From the NCBI GenBank assembly GCA_017991595.1, contig JAGOQJ010000006.1, positions 62,001 to 126,000 on the forward strand: a stretch of 64,000 bases of DNA, in the 5' to 3' direction. The DNA is from Candidatus Didemnitutus sp. Lineage in GTDB: Bacteria > Verrucomicrobiota > Verrucomicrobiia > Opitutales > Opitutaceae. Below the pieces are notes generated by a model. That model was not told the origin of the DNA. It did no database searches and saw only the letters and a list, made by a program, of their open reading frames with translations. The translations under genes and the position numbers were made by a program. Below, piece after piece: positions 34,096-43,289 of the stretch (position 1 is the first letter of the stretch; every line of letters starts with the position of its first letter).

Positions 34096-35589
34096 TTATT
34101 TCACCTCGCCCATCAGCTTCTTCACCCACGGCGTCAGCACGAGCAGGACGACGAAGGCGAGGCCGACCCATCCGGCTTGGTGGAGGAAGAAGTCCGACAG
34201 CGCCTTCGGGTCGGTGGCGGTGAAGTCGCCGGCGAGCGTGCCCGCGAGTTTGTTGCCGAGCGCGGCGGCGAGGAACCACACGCCCATGACGAGGCCGACG
34301 AGGTTGGCCGGCGCGAGCTTGGTCATCGTGCTGAGGCCGACCGGGCTGAGCGCAAGTTCGCCAACCGTCTGGAGGAAGAACAAGCCGATCAGCCACGCCG
34401 GGCTGATGCGGCCTTCGGCGGTGAGCTGCGCGGCGGGCACCATCAACATGAAGGACAGCGCGAGGAAGAAGAGACCGAACGAGAACTTGATCGGACTCGG
34501 GATCTTCGGGCCCCATTTGATCCAGACCCAGGCGAAGATCGGCGACAGGGCGATGACGAAGATCGAGTTCACCGATTGGAACCACGACGACGGGAACGCG
34601 AACCCGAACACCTCTGTGCGCGTGAGCTGGTCGGCGAAGAGCGAGATCGTGGAACCGGCCTGCTCGAACACCGCGCAGAAAATCAGGTAGGCGAGCGCGA
34701 ACACGAACACGGCCGCCATGCGCTTTTGCGCGGGATCCTTGCGCGTGCCGAACCAGATGATGGCGAGCACCGGCACGACAACGTAGCCGTAGGTGATCCA
34801 CGCGAAATTCGGATTCGTGTCGGAGAGCCGGATCAACCCGAAGACCAGCGCCGAGGCGCCCAACACGAGCGCGAGCTTGCCCCACGGGCGTGGCGTTTCC
34901 GGCGCGGGTGCGTGACCGACATTGGCGAGGCGGTGCTTTTGCAGCACGTAGATGACCAGACCGATCACCATGCCGATGCCGGACATGGCGAAAGCGAAGT
35001 GCCAGCTGCGGTTCGGATCGAAGCCGAGGCTCGCGATGAAATCCTTCGCGATCGGGTGCTGCGCGACGAAGCCCGTGAGCAACGGCGCGATGAAGGCGCC
35101 GATGTTGATGCCCATGTAGAAAATCGAGAAGCCCGAGTCGCGGCGCGGATCGTCCTTCGAGTAGAGCGAGCCGACCATCGTGCTGATGTTGGGCTTGAGC
35201 AGACCGGTGCCGCAGGCGACGAGCGCGAGGCCGAGGTAGAAGAACGTCGTCGAATGCACCGCGAGCGAGAAGTAGCCCAGCGCGATGATCACGCCGCCCC
35301 AGAACACCGTGGCGCGCGCGCCCAGGAAGTTGTCGGCGATGTAGCCGCCCGGGATCGAGAGCATGTAGACGCTCATCGTGTAGGTGCCGTAGATGATGCC
35401 GGCGGTCTTGTTGTCGAAGCCGAGGCCGCCCTTCGCGAGCGGCGCGACCATGAACAACGTGAGGAGCGCGCGCATGCCATAGTAGCCGAAGCGCTCCCAG
35501 AGTTCAGTGAAGAACAGGTTCGTGAGGCCGCGAGGGTGGCCGAAGATGCCACTTTCGTCGCGCGCCGGTGAAGAGGCGGGGTTCTGCAT
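34096..35589 (-). CDS. POT/PTR-family proton-dependent peptide transporter
   Basis: 497 residues from ATG at 35589 (MQNPASSPARDES); the long open frame upstream is shadow of the flavodoxin/esterase strand. The ExxER proton-coupling motif of the family is present at 29-33 (ELWERFGYYGMRALL). Other POT signatures: YGTYTMSVYMLSIPGGYIAD, ACGTGLLKPNIS, FSIFYMGINIGAFIAPLL. About 14 membrane helices. It imports di- and tripeptides with protons across the inner membrane. Monocistronic by the look of its terminator; divergent from the flavodoxin gene. Confidence 0.93.
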   Translation of the reverse strand: MQNPASSPARDESGIFGHPRGLTNLFFTELWERFGYYGMRALLTLFMVAPLAKGGLGFDNKTAGIIYGTYTMSVYMLSIPGGYIADNFLGARATVFWGGVIIALGYFSLAVHSTTFFYLGLALVACGTGLLKPNISTMVGSLYSKDDPRRDSGFSIFYMGINIGAFIAPLLTGFVAQHPIAKDFIASLGFDPNRSWHFAFAMSGIGMVIGLVIYVLQKHRLANVGHAPAPETPRPWGKLALVLGASALVFGLIRLSDTNPNFAWITYGYVVVPVLAIIWFGTRKDPAQKRMAAVFVFALAYLIFCAVFEQAGSTISLFADQLTRTEVFGFAFPSSWFQSVNSIFVIALSPIFAWVWIKWGPKIPSPIKFSFGLFFLALSFMLMVPAAQLTAEGRISPAWLIGLFFLQTVGELALSPVGLSTMTKLAPANLVGLVMGVWFLAAALGNKLAGTLAGDFTATDPKALSDFFLHQAGWVGLAFVVLLVLTPWVKKLMGEVK

Positions 35590-35697
35590 GAGCGGCGATG
35601 AGGGCGGGCGGGAGGCGAAAGCGCAAGCGCACAGGCGCCGGGAAGCGGGGCAATCGCGGGATGGACAACGCCGCGTCGCCGTGCCCACGTTGCGCGC

Positions 35698-36150
35698 GTG
35701 TCCGCTCCCGTCCTCGTGCTCTACGCCACCGCCTCCGGCAATGCCGAGACGCTCGCGCACGCGACGGCCGAGCGGTTGCAGTCCTGCGGGATCGCGACGC
35801 AGGTGGCCAATGTCGCCGATTTTCCCGCGCCGTGCCTGACCGAGGCCGGTGTGGCCCTGATCATTGCCAGCACCTGGGGCGAGGGCGAGCCGCCGCCCGA
35901 TGCGGTGGAATTCTGTGCGGCGCTGGCAGACCCGGATCGCTTGCGGCTCGACGGGCTCGCGTATGCGGTGCTGGCACTCGGTTCGTCCTCTTACCGGGAT
36001 TTCTGCGGCTGCGGCCGGCGGATCGACGAGCAACTGGCGCGGTGCGGAGCCCGCCGCCTGCTCCTGCGGGTGGAGTGCGACACGAAGTTCAAGGCCGCCT
36101 TCGAGACTTGGCTCGGCCAAGTGGTGGACGTGCTGGAGTCGCGGCGATGA
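35698..36150 (+). CDS. Flavodoxin domain protein (MioC/sulfite-reductase type)
   Basis: 150 residues from GTG at 35698. The FMN phosphate loop is ASGNAETLAHATA near residues 11-23, followed by ASTWGEGEPPPDA near 59-71 and LGSSSYRDFCGCGRRIDEQL near 96-115, the three FMN-contact loops of short-chain flavodoxins. It is a single-domain electron carrier; partner unknown. The TGA overlaps the ATG of the esterase gene (ATGA), so they are translationally coupled. Confidence 0.88.
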   Translation: MSAPVLVLYATASGNAETLAHATAERLQSCGIATQVANVADFPAPCLTEAGVALIIASTWGEGEPPPDAVEFCAALADPDRLRLDGLAYAVLALGSSSYRDFCGCGRRIDEQLARCGARRLLLRVECDTKFKAAFETWLGQVVDVLESRR

Positions 36151-37007
36151 AGAACACTGGACGCTCACGTCGTCAGCCCTCGGCTCGTGCCTCATCGCGC
36201 CCCCGATCCGCTCGCGCGGTGGCGGATGGAGCGGTGCTGGAGTTGGAATTTCCGGCTGATCTGCCGGCCCGCGAGATCCGCCTGTATGTGCCCGCCGGCG
36301 GCGTGACCGCCGCCACGCCGTTGCTCGTCGCGTTGGACGGACAGCGCATGCCTGATTGGCAACTGGGCGAGGCGCTGGGCGCTCTCGCTCGCGCAGGCGA
36401 GTGCGTCGCCCCGCTGGTGGTGGCGATCCCGTCCTCGGCGGAGCGCGTCGAGGAATACGGCATGGCGGAGCGGCTCGACTACGCGGGGCGCGGGCGCAAG
36501 GCGGCGACGTTTCAACGCTTCGTGTTGGAGCGCGTGCTGCCGGCGGTGAGGGCGCGTCACGGACTCGCCGCCGCGCCGGAGCGCACGGGGATTTTCGGTG
36601 CCTCGCTGGGCGGGCTCGCTGCCTTCGACCTCGCTTGGCGGCACCCGGAGGTCTTCGGCGTCGTGGGTATTTTCTCCGGCTCGCTCTGGTGGCGCGGCGA
36701 GGATGGCGACGCGGCGGTGCAGCAGTCCTCACGGCTCATGCACGCGCAGGTGCAGGCCACGAAGGTGCGGCCGACGTTGCGCTGCTGGTTTCAAGCGGGC
36801 ACGGCGGACGAGACCGACGACCGCGACGGCAATGGCGTGATCGACGCGATCCAGGACACCACGGAATTGATCGACGAACTGGCCGCCCGCGGCTTCCGCC
36901 GCGATAGCGACGTGGTTTACCGCGAGGTGATCGGCGGCGAGCACAACGAGCGCACGTGGGCGCAGGTGCTGCCGGAGTTTCTGCGTTGGGCGCTGCCGCG
37001 GCGCTGA
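36147..37007 (+). CDS. Esterase of the Fes/EsteraseD alpha/beta-hydrolase type
   Basis: 286 residues from ATG at 36147 overlapping the flavodoxin stop. An Arg/Ser-rich N-terminal tail of about 25 residues precedes the hydrolase fold. Nucleophile elbow GASLGG with Ser153, LVALDGQRMPDWQL near 60-73 (lid/oxyanion side), and GGEHNERTW near the C-terminus with the catalytic His. The segment between Ser153 and His carries the Asp-rich DETDDRDGNGVID loop typical of enterochelin-esterase-like proteins. It could hydrolyse ferric siderophores, which would fit the iron region downstream and a flavodoxin partner, or other esters. Location (cytosol) inferred from the lack of a signal peptide. Confidence 0.8.
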   Translation: MKNTGRSRRQPSARASSRPRSARAVADGAVLELEFPADLPAREIRLYVPAGGVTAATPLLVALDGQRMPDWQLGEALGALARAGECVAPLVVAIPSSAERVEEYGMAERLDYAGRGRKAATFQRFVLERVLPAVRARHGLAAAPERTGIFGASLGGLAAFDLAWRHPEVFGVVGIFSGSLWWRGEDGDAAVQQSSRLMHAQVQATKVRPTLRCWFQAGTADETDDRDGNGVIDAIQDTTELIDELAARGFRRDSDVVYREVIGGEHNERTWAQVLPEFLRWALPRR

Positions 37008-37049
37008 GCAGATCGGCAACCGGTTTTCGCGTGCGGGCGATGCGGCGCG

Positions 37050-37589
37050 TCAGCGATCGCGTTCGTCGAGGAAGATCGCGCGCTGCGGGCCCGCGCGCAG
37101 CGCCAGCCGGCGCGGTTCCTCGCTGGTGAAGTCGGCCACGACGACGCCGATCAAGTTGCCCGCGACGACCGGTTCGAGATCGTGCGTGCGGTTGTTGAGG
37201 CCGCGCACGCGCCAGCCGTCGCGCGCCTTCGCGATGAGCACATGGGCCACGGCGCGGTCGCGCTGGTTGCGATAGACGACGGTCTGGCCGCGCCGCAATT
37301 CGCCGTAAGCAACCTCGCGCAGGATCAGGACGGAGCCGGGCGGGTAGAGCGGCTGCATCGAGCGGCCGCTGCCCACGAGGAGGAAGGTGCCGGGCGTGCG
37401 GGCGAGGTAATCCTGCGCGGCGAGCCACGCCTCATGCGCGGTGCCGTGTGCGGGACGGGGCGACTCCGCAGTGTAAACGCCGCGAATCCATGGATCGCGC
37501 GTCTCGTCGAATGCCCGGCTGCTGCAGATGGCGACACAGGCCCAGATCGCCAGCCAACCCGCGAGTCGGAAACTGTGGCGCCGAGTCAT
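37050..37589 (-). CDS. S24/S26-family signal peptidase-like protein (Ser/His type)
   Basis: 179 residues. One N-terminal hydrophobic segment (about 10-24). The catalytic Ser lies in GSGRSMQPLYPPGSVLI (Ser77). Downstream, TVVYRNQRDRAVAHVLIAK places His116 where SipW/ER-type signal peptidases have their His, and LNNRTHDLEP matches the GDNN-x-x-D box of that group. It is therefore more like the Ser/His type than the bacterial Ser/Lys type, though Lys121 is close by. Likely membrane-anchored and acting outside. Substrate unknown. Convergent with the esterase gene. Confidence 0.7.
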   Translation of the reverse strand: MTRRHSFRLAGWLAIWACVAICSSRAFDETRDPWIRGVYTAESPRPAHGTAHEAWLAAQDYLARTPGTFLLVGSGRSMQPLYPPGSVLILREVAYGELRRGQTVVYRNQRDRAVAHVLIAKARDGWRVRGLNNRTHDLEPVVAGNLIGVVVADFTSEEPRRLALRAGPQRAIFLDERDR

Positions 37590-37773
37590 CGGCGGAAGCG
37601 AACTCCCCGCTCCTCACGCGTGCGAGGCGAAGTTGTTGAGGTTGATTCCTCAGGCCTTCTGCGTGCGTGCAACGCGGCCCGGCGGCGCCCATGATAACAA
37701 CGATTTTGCGCGAGCCCGCTCGGGCGACCGGCCGCGCAATAAAAACACCCGCGCAACCAAGGCCGGGAAGAAT

Positions 37774-38874
37774 TCAGGCGACGCGGCGTCGGCGCGTGCG
37801 CACCCACCACAACGCCGTGCCCGAGACCGCCAGCGCGAGCGGGGCAAGCCCGCCGATGAAATAGGCCCACTTCACCCACGTCGCGCCGTAGAAGCCGAAG
37901 TGCAGCGGGGCGAGCATCGCGCGGAATTGCTCGCCGGCCGAGGCCTCGTGCGCCGCACGGACCCGGCGCAGCTCGCCGGTGGCGGCGGAAAATTCGACGC
38001 GGCTGAACTTCTGCCACGGCGGATTCGTCCGGTGCAGCAGGAGGACGGTGATCGCGCCCTGCTCCTCAGCGGGGAATTGCACGCGCAGCATCTCGGCGTC
38101 GGGGAAACGCTCGCGGGCCGCGTCGCACAACGGCTCCAGCGCGGGCAACTGCGCGGCGGAGAAGGTGACGGCGGCGGGCTTGGGCACCGGCTGATCCAGC
38201 GACACGAGCACGTAGAGCGTGCCGGTGATGCCGAGCATGAGCGGAAAATAGAGCGTCACGATGCCGATCCAGCTGTGCAGGTCGGCGAGCGCCACGCGCC
38301 AGCCGAGGGCCAGCCGGAACGGATGCCGCCACAGCGTGGCGAGGCGATCGCGATGGATGTAGAGCCCCGTCAACGCGAGCAGCGTGAGCGCGACACCGGC
38401 GAGTCCGGTGAGATAATAGCCGCCGCGGCCGAGTTGCAGGTGCATGTGCAGATGCAGCAGCCAGGGCGTGAAAAGGCGCTGGTCTGGTCCGCTCCAGAGG
38501 ATGCGACCGCTCGCCGGTTCCACGAACACGGCCCAGCGGGTTTTCTGGTCCGGTCCGAGCAAGAGGAGCTTGTGCGTCGCACCCGGCTCGGCGGCCGGCA
38601 TGAGGCGGAAGGGGCGGAAATCCGCCGGTGCCTCCGCGGTGGCGAGCCGCACGATTTCGGCCAGCGGCCGGTCGGGCGCCGCGGTGGGTGCGACGCGGTG
38701 GCGGTCGGCCTCGAGCAGCGCTTCCAACTCGTGATGCACCACGAGCAGCGAGCCGGTGGCGCTCATCAACACCAGCAGCGCGCCGAACCCGAACGCGATC
38801 CACCGGTGCGCGCGCCACACGAGCAGCCACACCTGCCACGCGCGGACGCGGGAGGCGGGAGAGGCGGAGAGCAT
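37774..38874 (-). CDS. PepSY-associated TM protein (iron-uptake cluster)
   Basis: 366 residues from ATG at 38874. Four long hydrophobic segments (about 25-47, 155-175, 203-226 and 335-352). The first carries RAHRWIAFGFGALLVLMSAT, a PepSY_TM pattern; HLHMHLQLGRGGYYLTGLAG before helix 2 and DLHSWIGIVTLYFPLMLGITG around helix 3 keep the conserved His residues. A PepSY-like periplasmic part lies between helices 1 and 2. Such proteins are usual partners of TonB receptors and may act as ferric-siderophore reductases. The TonB receptor gene lies 80 nt upstream on the same strand. Confidence 0.85.
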   Translation of the reverse strand: MLSASPASRVRAWQVWLLVWRAHRWIAFGFGALLVLMSATGSLLVVHHELEALLEADRHRVAPTAAPDRPLAEIVRLATAEAPADFRPFRLMPAAEPGATHKLLLLGPDQKTRWAVFVEPASGRILWSGPDQRLFTPWLLHLHMHLQLGRGGYYLTGLAGVALTLLALTGLYIHRDRLATLWRHPFRLALGWRVALADLHSWIGIVTLYFPLMLGITGTLYVLVSLDQPVPKPAAVTFSAAQLPALEPLCDAARERFPDAEMLRVQFPAEEQGAITVLLLHRTNPPWQKFSRVEFSAATGELRRVRAAHEASAGEQFRAMLAPLHFGFYGATWVKWAYFIGGLAPLALAVSGTALWWVRTRRRRVA

Positions 38875-38924
38875 GGACGGATGACGAGACAAAGCGGCAG
38901 ACGGAGCAATACCTTGAATGCAGG

Positions 38925-38944
38925 GCGGGGTTCGGCGACCCCGC
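38925..38944 (-). terminator. Hairpin between TonB receptor and PepSY genes
   Basis: GCGGGG / CCCCGC stem with an 8-nt loop, directly after the receptor stop at 38955. No T-run; may only attenuate readthrough into the PepSY gene. Confidence 0.45.
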
Positions 38945-38954
38945 GCTACAGTTT

Positions 38955-41111
38955 TCAGAATTCCCAGCGGTAACGCACGCTGAGCGTGCGACCGCGGCCG
39001 GCGAAGTAGTTGGAGTTGTCGGCGTTCACGCCGGTGAGCGTCTGCGAGAAGTAGGTGATGTAGTGCTCGTCGAGCAGGTTCTCGACGCCGATGCTGACGC
39101 GCTGTTTCTCGCCGACGCGCCAGGTGGCGAGAAGGTCGACGAGAGTATAGCCGTCGAAGTCGCCGGCGGTGATGTTGTCCGGATCGCTGCGGCGCAGGAG
39201 CGTCATCGTCTGCAGGCGCGTCTCGAAGCGCGGGGACCAGGTCTTGTCCCAGAAGAGCGCGAGCTTCGGGGCGGAGATGTTGACGCCGGGCAGGCGGCGG
39301 TCGACGCGCCCGTCGAGGTTGCGATCGCTCTTGCCTTCGAGGACGGCGAGGTAGCCGCCGAAGGTGCCGAGGTTGTGCGGCAGGCGGAGGTCGCCGGTGA
39401 TCTCGGTGCCGTAGATCTCGCTCTTCTCGCGCACGACGTCGAAGGTGCCGGAGGCGTTGGTGACGAGGCGGGCGCCGAGTTTGGCGGTGGACAGGAAGGC
39501 GTTCCAACCGAGCTTCCAGCCGTCGCCGTGGAGGCGCACGCCGGCTTCCCAGTTGTCGGTCACGATCGGGTCGAGGTTGAGGAAGTTGTCGACGTCGAGG
39601 CCGGGCGTGTTGATCGCGCGGAGGATGCGGCCGATGTCGGCCATGCCGAAGCCCTGGGCAAAACCGCCGTAGACGGTGAGGCGGCGGTTCGCGCGCCAGT
39701 TGATGCCGAAGTTGAAGAGCGGCTTCTCGAAGTTCGGGCTGCCGCCGCTGACGAAGGTGCTGCCGGCGGACTCGATGGTGCGGAAGTCGGGCACGTCGAG
39801 CGTGGCGAATTCATAGCGCAGGCCGCCGCTGAGCGTCACCGGGCCGAAGGGTTTCTCGAGCTGCACGTAGGGCGACCAGCCTTCGTAGGTCGTGAACGGC
39901 ACCCAGGTGCGGCCGGTGAGCACGAGCACCTGCGCGGTCTCGTCGGCGAGGTAATCGAAACCGGTGACGACGCCGAGCTGGCCGAGCTCGTCGAAGGTGC
40001 GGACCCAGGTCGTGCGGGCGCCGCGCTTGTCGGCGACGATGCGCGACTGGTCGAGCGTCGGGACGCCGTTCACGCGGAAAGTATTGCGCGTGCCGGCGGT
40101 GTCGGAGGCGCCGTAGGTGGCGCCGAAGTCCTGGTAGAAGAAGTTCAGTGTGAGCTCGCCGCCGAACAGTTCGCGGTCGGTGAAGGTGAGGGCGGAGCTG
40201 GTGACCTTGTTCTCCGCGGGCAGGCCGGCGGGCGTGCCGGGCGCGGCGCTGGTGGCGAGGCCGGTGGCGCGATTGCCGGCGACGGCGACCCAGTTGGGAT
40301 TCTGCTCGAGGTTGAAATGGTTGAGCATGAGCTCCACCGAATGGCGCGAGCTGAGGTCGTAGCCGGCCTTGACGAAGAGATTGTAGACGTCGCTGTCCAT
40401 CGTGTCGCCTTGCACGGTGTCGACGCCGAGCGGGCGGCCGTCGCCGTCGAAGGCGAAGGGCTTGTGCTCCCACGTGGCGCCGGCGACGACGGATGCGCCG
40501 CCGGAGCGCGCGGCGGTGAGGGCGGCGAGCTTGCCGCCGTAGCCATCGGACTTGAAGCGCGTGGAGGTGCTGCCGGTGACTTCGAGGGCGGAGTGGAAAC
40601 CGTCGAGGGCGGGCGCGGCGCGCGTGACGAAGTTGACGAGACCGCCGGTGGCGCCGAGGCCCTGCGCGGCGGAGGAGCCGTGGACGACCTCGATCTTTTC
40701 GAGGAAGAACGGATCGACCGTCAGGCTTTCGCGGTTGCCGGCGCGGAGCGGGTTGGACTGCGGGATGCCGTCGAGCAGGTAAAGCGGATCGCGACCGCGG
40801 AAGGATTCGCCGCGCGAGGTGAGTTTCTGGCGCGAGGGCGCGTAGCTCGGCACGGCTTGGGCGAGGACTTGGCCGAGGTCGCTGGAGATCGCCAGCTGGC
40901 GGTCGAGCGCGAGGCGCGGCACGACGGTGGTCGTGACGGGCAGCGCGCTGGCGAGTTTTTCGGTGCGCGTGGCGGCGGTGACTTTGAAGTCGTCGAGACG
41001 CACGGTCTCGCTGTCGGGCGAGACGGCAGCATCGATTTGCGCAACGAGCGGCGCAGCCAGCGCGGAGGAGAGGACCAGCGCCGAGACGAAGGAGGTGAAG
41101 CGTGGATTCAT
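38955..41111 (-). CDS. TonB-dependent receptor 1
   Basis: 718 residues. Signal peptide 1-25 (ending PLVAQ), then the short opitutal motif VRLDDFKVTAATRTEKLASALPV at about 37-59, read as TonB-box region plus plug entry. Plug domain about 45-160 with YLLDGIPQSNPLRAGN and EKIEVVHGSSAAQGLGATGGLVNFVT. The 22-strand barrel ends with a typical aromatic C-terminus (TLSVRYRWEF). It imports a metal chelate across the outer membrane; the ligand is not readable. Preceded by a twin-box operator at 41143-41184, and followed by a PepSY partner gene. Confidence 0.92.
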   Translation of the reverse strand: MNPRFTSFVSALVLSSALAAPLVAQIDAAVSPDSETVRLDDFKVTAATRTEKLASALPVTTTVVPRLALDRQLAISSDLGQVLAQAVPSYAPSRQKLTSRGESFRGRDPLYLLDGIPQSNPLRAGNRESLTVDPFFLEKIEVVHGSSAAQGLGATGGLVNFVTRAAPALDGFHSALEVTGSTSTRFKSDGYGGKLAALTAARSGGASVVAGATWEHKPFAFDGDGRPLGVDTVQGDTMDSDVYNLFVKAGYDLSSRHSVELMLNHFNLEQNPNWVAVAGNRATGLATSAAPGTPAGLPAENKVTSSALTFTDRELFGGELTLNFFYQDFGATYGASDTAGTRNTFRVNGVPTLDQSRIVADKRGARTTWVRTFDELGQLGVVTGFDYLADETAQVLVLTGRTWVPFTTYEGWSPYVQLEKPFGPVTLSGGLRYEFATLDVPDFRTIESAGSTFVSGGSPNFEKPLFNFGINWRANRRLTVYGGFAQGFGMADIGRILRAINTPGLDVDNFLNLDPIVTDNWEAGVRLHGDGWKLGWNAFLSTAKLGARLVTNASGTFDVVREKSEIYGTEITGDLRLPHNLGTFGGYLAVLEGKSDRNLDGRVDRRLPGVNISAPKLALFWDKTWSPRFETRLQTMTLLRRSDPDNITAGDFDGYTLVDLLATWRVGEKQRVSIGVENLLDEHYITYFSQTLTGVNADNSNYFAGRGRTLSVRYRWEF

Positions 41112-41142
41112 GAGGAACGGTGACTAGGTTCCGCAGTGATGT

Positions 41143-41184
41143 TGAGACTTGGTATCACGTCAAAGTAAATGTGATTAGGTCTCA
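41143..41184. promoter_or_regulatory. Twin TGAGA-N5-TCTCA boxes upstream of TonB receptor 1
   Basis: Boxes TGAGACTTGGTATCA (41143-41157) and TGTGATTAGGTCTCA (41170-41184), each one base from the consensus and arranged symmetrically, 32 nt before the start codon. AT-rich promoter-like DNA lies at 41195-41270. Fur-type iron control is a guess. Confidence 0.6.
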
Positions 41185-41391
41185 ATAGCTTGCAGCGAAG
41201 CTTTGATTGCGCAGGGACTTAATATTTTAACCTACTTGTATTAAATATCTTAAGAAACTGTAATTGTGGCCGGCTAAGCTGTCAGTGCGGGCTGATGCTG
41301 ACATTCCAACCCAACGACTCCGCGGTGAACCCAGCAGCCACCGCGCGCTGAAGCGCTTCCGTTGCGCGTGAAGCCGAGCCGCGTGGGCCTC

Positions 41392-41703
41392 TCACCGGCA
41401 CGCGAGCAGGACCAGCAAGGCCAGCGGTGCGGCCCAAAAACGCGGACGATAGGTGAGCAGCAGCGTGAGCGTGAATCCTGCGGATGCGGTGCCGGCCAAC
41501 CAAGCGACGGCCCCGATCGCCGCGCCATGCGCTTGCCACGCGGCGCCGCCAGATGCCACCAGCAGGACCCAACCGGCTGCCCGCAAGGCGATGCGGAGGT
41601 GCGGAGCGAGATCGCGGGCGAAGACCGCGCGGTGGTGCCGGTCCATCGCGAGTGCCAGCGAGGCGAGACCGGCGTAGGCGAGAAAGGAGGCGAATGGATT
41701 CAC
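41392..41703 (-). CDS. DUF3325 family membrane protein
   Basis: 103 residues. Opens MNPFASFLAYAGLASLALAM with DRHHR next, the pattern of DUF3325 proteins, and has about three to four hydrophobic helices (GWVLLVASGGAAWQAHGA, AGFTLTLLLTYRPRFWAAPL). These small inner-membrane proteins accompany PepSY and DUF3649 genes in iron-uptake operons; their function is unknown. The ATG overlaps the PepSY stop by 4 nt. Last gene of a five-gene operon. Confidence 0.85.
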   Translation of the reverse strand: MNPFASFLAYAGLASLALAMDRHHRAVFARDLAPHLRIALRAAGWVLLVASGGAAWQAHGAAIGAVAWLAGTASAGFTLTLLLTYRPRFWAAPLALLVLLACR

Positions 41704-43289
41704 GGAGCGGTCTCCTTGGCCGCGGCGGCGGCGGCGACGAGGACGGGCGGGGCGGAAGGTTGCGGGAGTGCTCGACGGCGGAGCCGGCGCGCGGCGAGGA
41801 GCAGCAGCCCGCCGCAGCCGAGCATGGCGGCATCAAAGCCGAGGTGAGCTCCGTTGCGTTGCAACAGCGCGGTGCGGAGGTGTTCGCCGGCGGTGAGCGC
41901 GTCGAGGGCCGGCAACAGCAGGAACAGGGCGGCACCGAGCTGGAGTTGCTCGCGCCAGGCTGACATCACCGGCCGCACGAGCGCGTGGATCAGCGCGATG
42001 CCCCACGCGACGAGAAAGCAGCCGACTTCCCGATCGCCGCGCCCGGCGAGTTCGACCGGCAACAGGCGGTTGGCCCAGAACAGCACGGCGATGGCGAGCG
42101 GCAGGCCGGCGATGGTCGCGATGTTGAGGCGCTCCACCAAGCCATGGCCGAAGGACAAACGCGCGCCAGTCTGCTGCGGCCGGCGCTTGAGCGTCCACAT
42201 GACGAGGCCGGTGCCGACGAGTGTGGTGCCGAGGAGTCCCATGACGAAAAACAGCCATCGCAACGCCGGGCCGGCGAAGCGCGCGAGGTGCAGGCCGTAG
42301 AGCACGTCGTGCGTGGCCGTGCCGAGGCCGCCGGCCACGGGCAGCGGATCGAGCGCGGCGCCGGTGACGCCGTCGAAGCGCAACTGCTCACGCGCGCCGA
42401 GGGAGACATGCGCACCGCCATGGCGCGTGAAGGTGACGACGCAGCGTTCGGTGCCGCGCTCGGCGACGTCGATGCGTTTCACGGTGTGACCGTCCGCGCC
42501 CCAGGCTCGTCCGACGGCGTCGAGCATCGGGGCAAGCGGCGCCGGTGCGATCCACGGGCGGTCGGCTTCAGGGCGGGCGTGACGCGGCGCTTCGTTCCGG
42601 GCGGTGCCTGCACGCGGCGCCGTGCCGGGCTCGGCGAGGATCTGCCGCCCCCACGGCATATACATGGCGATGAAAATCACCAAGGCCGAGTAGGTGATCA
42701 TGAAGTAGAACGGCAGCGCGAGCACCGCGGTGACATTGTGGAAATCGAGCCACGAGCGCAGGCCGGGCCGGCCGGCACGGAAGGTGAAAAAGTCCGCGAA
42801 GAACCGACGGTGCGCGACGACGCCGCTGATGAGCGCGACGAACATGAACATCGCCGCCACGCCCGCAAGGTAGCGGCCCCACGGATGCGGCAGCTGGAGC
42901 TGGAAATGGAAACGGTAGAAAAATTCCCCGCCGCGCGTGTCGCGGGCGACGACCGGCGAGCCCGTCGCCGGATCGAGCGTCTCGCGCCCGAAGCGGCGGC
43001 CGCCGCCGGGCGCGCGCCAGAGGAGATTCGTGGCGGCCGTGCGCTCGTCGGGCAGGTCGACGAACCATTGCGGGCTGTCGGCCGCGATCGTGGCGAGGCG
43101 CGCGGCGGCCGCCTGCGCGGCGGCGAGCGGCGTGCCGGTGCGACGCACCTCGGGTTGCATCCATTGCGTGATCTCCCAGCGGAAATACGTGGCGGTGCCG
43201 GTGAGGAAGATGGCGAACAGCACCCAGCCGAGCAGCAGGCCGGTCCAGGTGTGCAGCCAAGTCATGGACTGACGGAAAGTGGCTTTCAT
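41700..43289 (-). CDS. PepSY-associated TM protein (with DUF3649/DUF3325)
   Basis: 529 residues from ATG at 43289 (MKATFRQSMTWLHTWTGLLL), overlapping the DUF3649 stop by 4 nt. Helices near 12-34, 150-172, 198-220, 346-366 and several more in the C-terminal third. The N-terminal WLHTWTGLLLGWVLFAIFLTG, FHFQLQLPHPWGRYLAGVAA and WLDFHNVTAVLALPFYFMIT are the conserved His-containing PepSY_TM segments. The large periplasmic parts probably bind or reduce the ferric ligand delivered by the adjacent TonB receptor (inference from family context). Longer than the two other PepSY proteins of the window. Confidence 0.87.
   Translation of the reverse strand: MKATFRQSMTWLHTWTGLLLGWVLFAIFLTGTATYFRWEITQWMQPEVRRTGTPLAAAQAAAARLATIAADSPQWFVDLPDERTAATNLLWRAPGGGRRFGRETLDPATGSPVVARDTRGGEFFYRFHFQLQLPHPWGRYLAGVAAMFMFVALISGVVAHRRFFADFFTFRAGRPGLRSWLDFHNVTAVLALPFYFMITYSALVIFIAMYMPWGRQILAEPGTAPRAGTARNEAPRHARPEADRPWIAPAPLAPMLDAVGRAWGADGHTVKRIDVAERGTERCVVTFTRHGGAHVSLGAREQLRFDGVTGAALDPLPVAGGLGTATHDVLYGLHLARFAGPALRWLFFVMGLLGTTLVGTGLVMWTLKRRPQQTGARLSFGHGLVERLNIATIAGLPLAIAVLFWANRLLPVELAGRGDREVGCFLVAWGIALIHALVRPVMSAWREQLQLGAALFLLLPALDALTAGEHLRTALLQRNGAHLGFDAAMLGCGGLLLLAARRLRRRALPQPSAPPVLVAAAAAAKETAP

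Noticed and set aside
38628-41123. Plus-strand frame of about 830 codons opposite TonB receptor 1
   Set aside because: The receptor on the minus strand is unmistakable; the antisense product is Glu/Ala/Val/Gly-rich.
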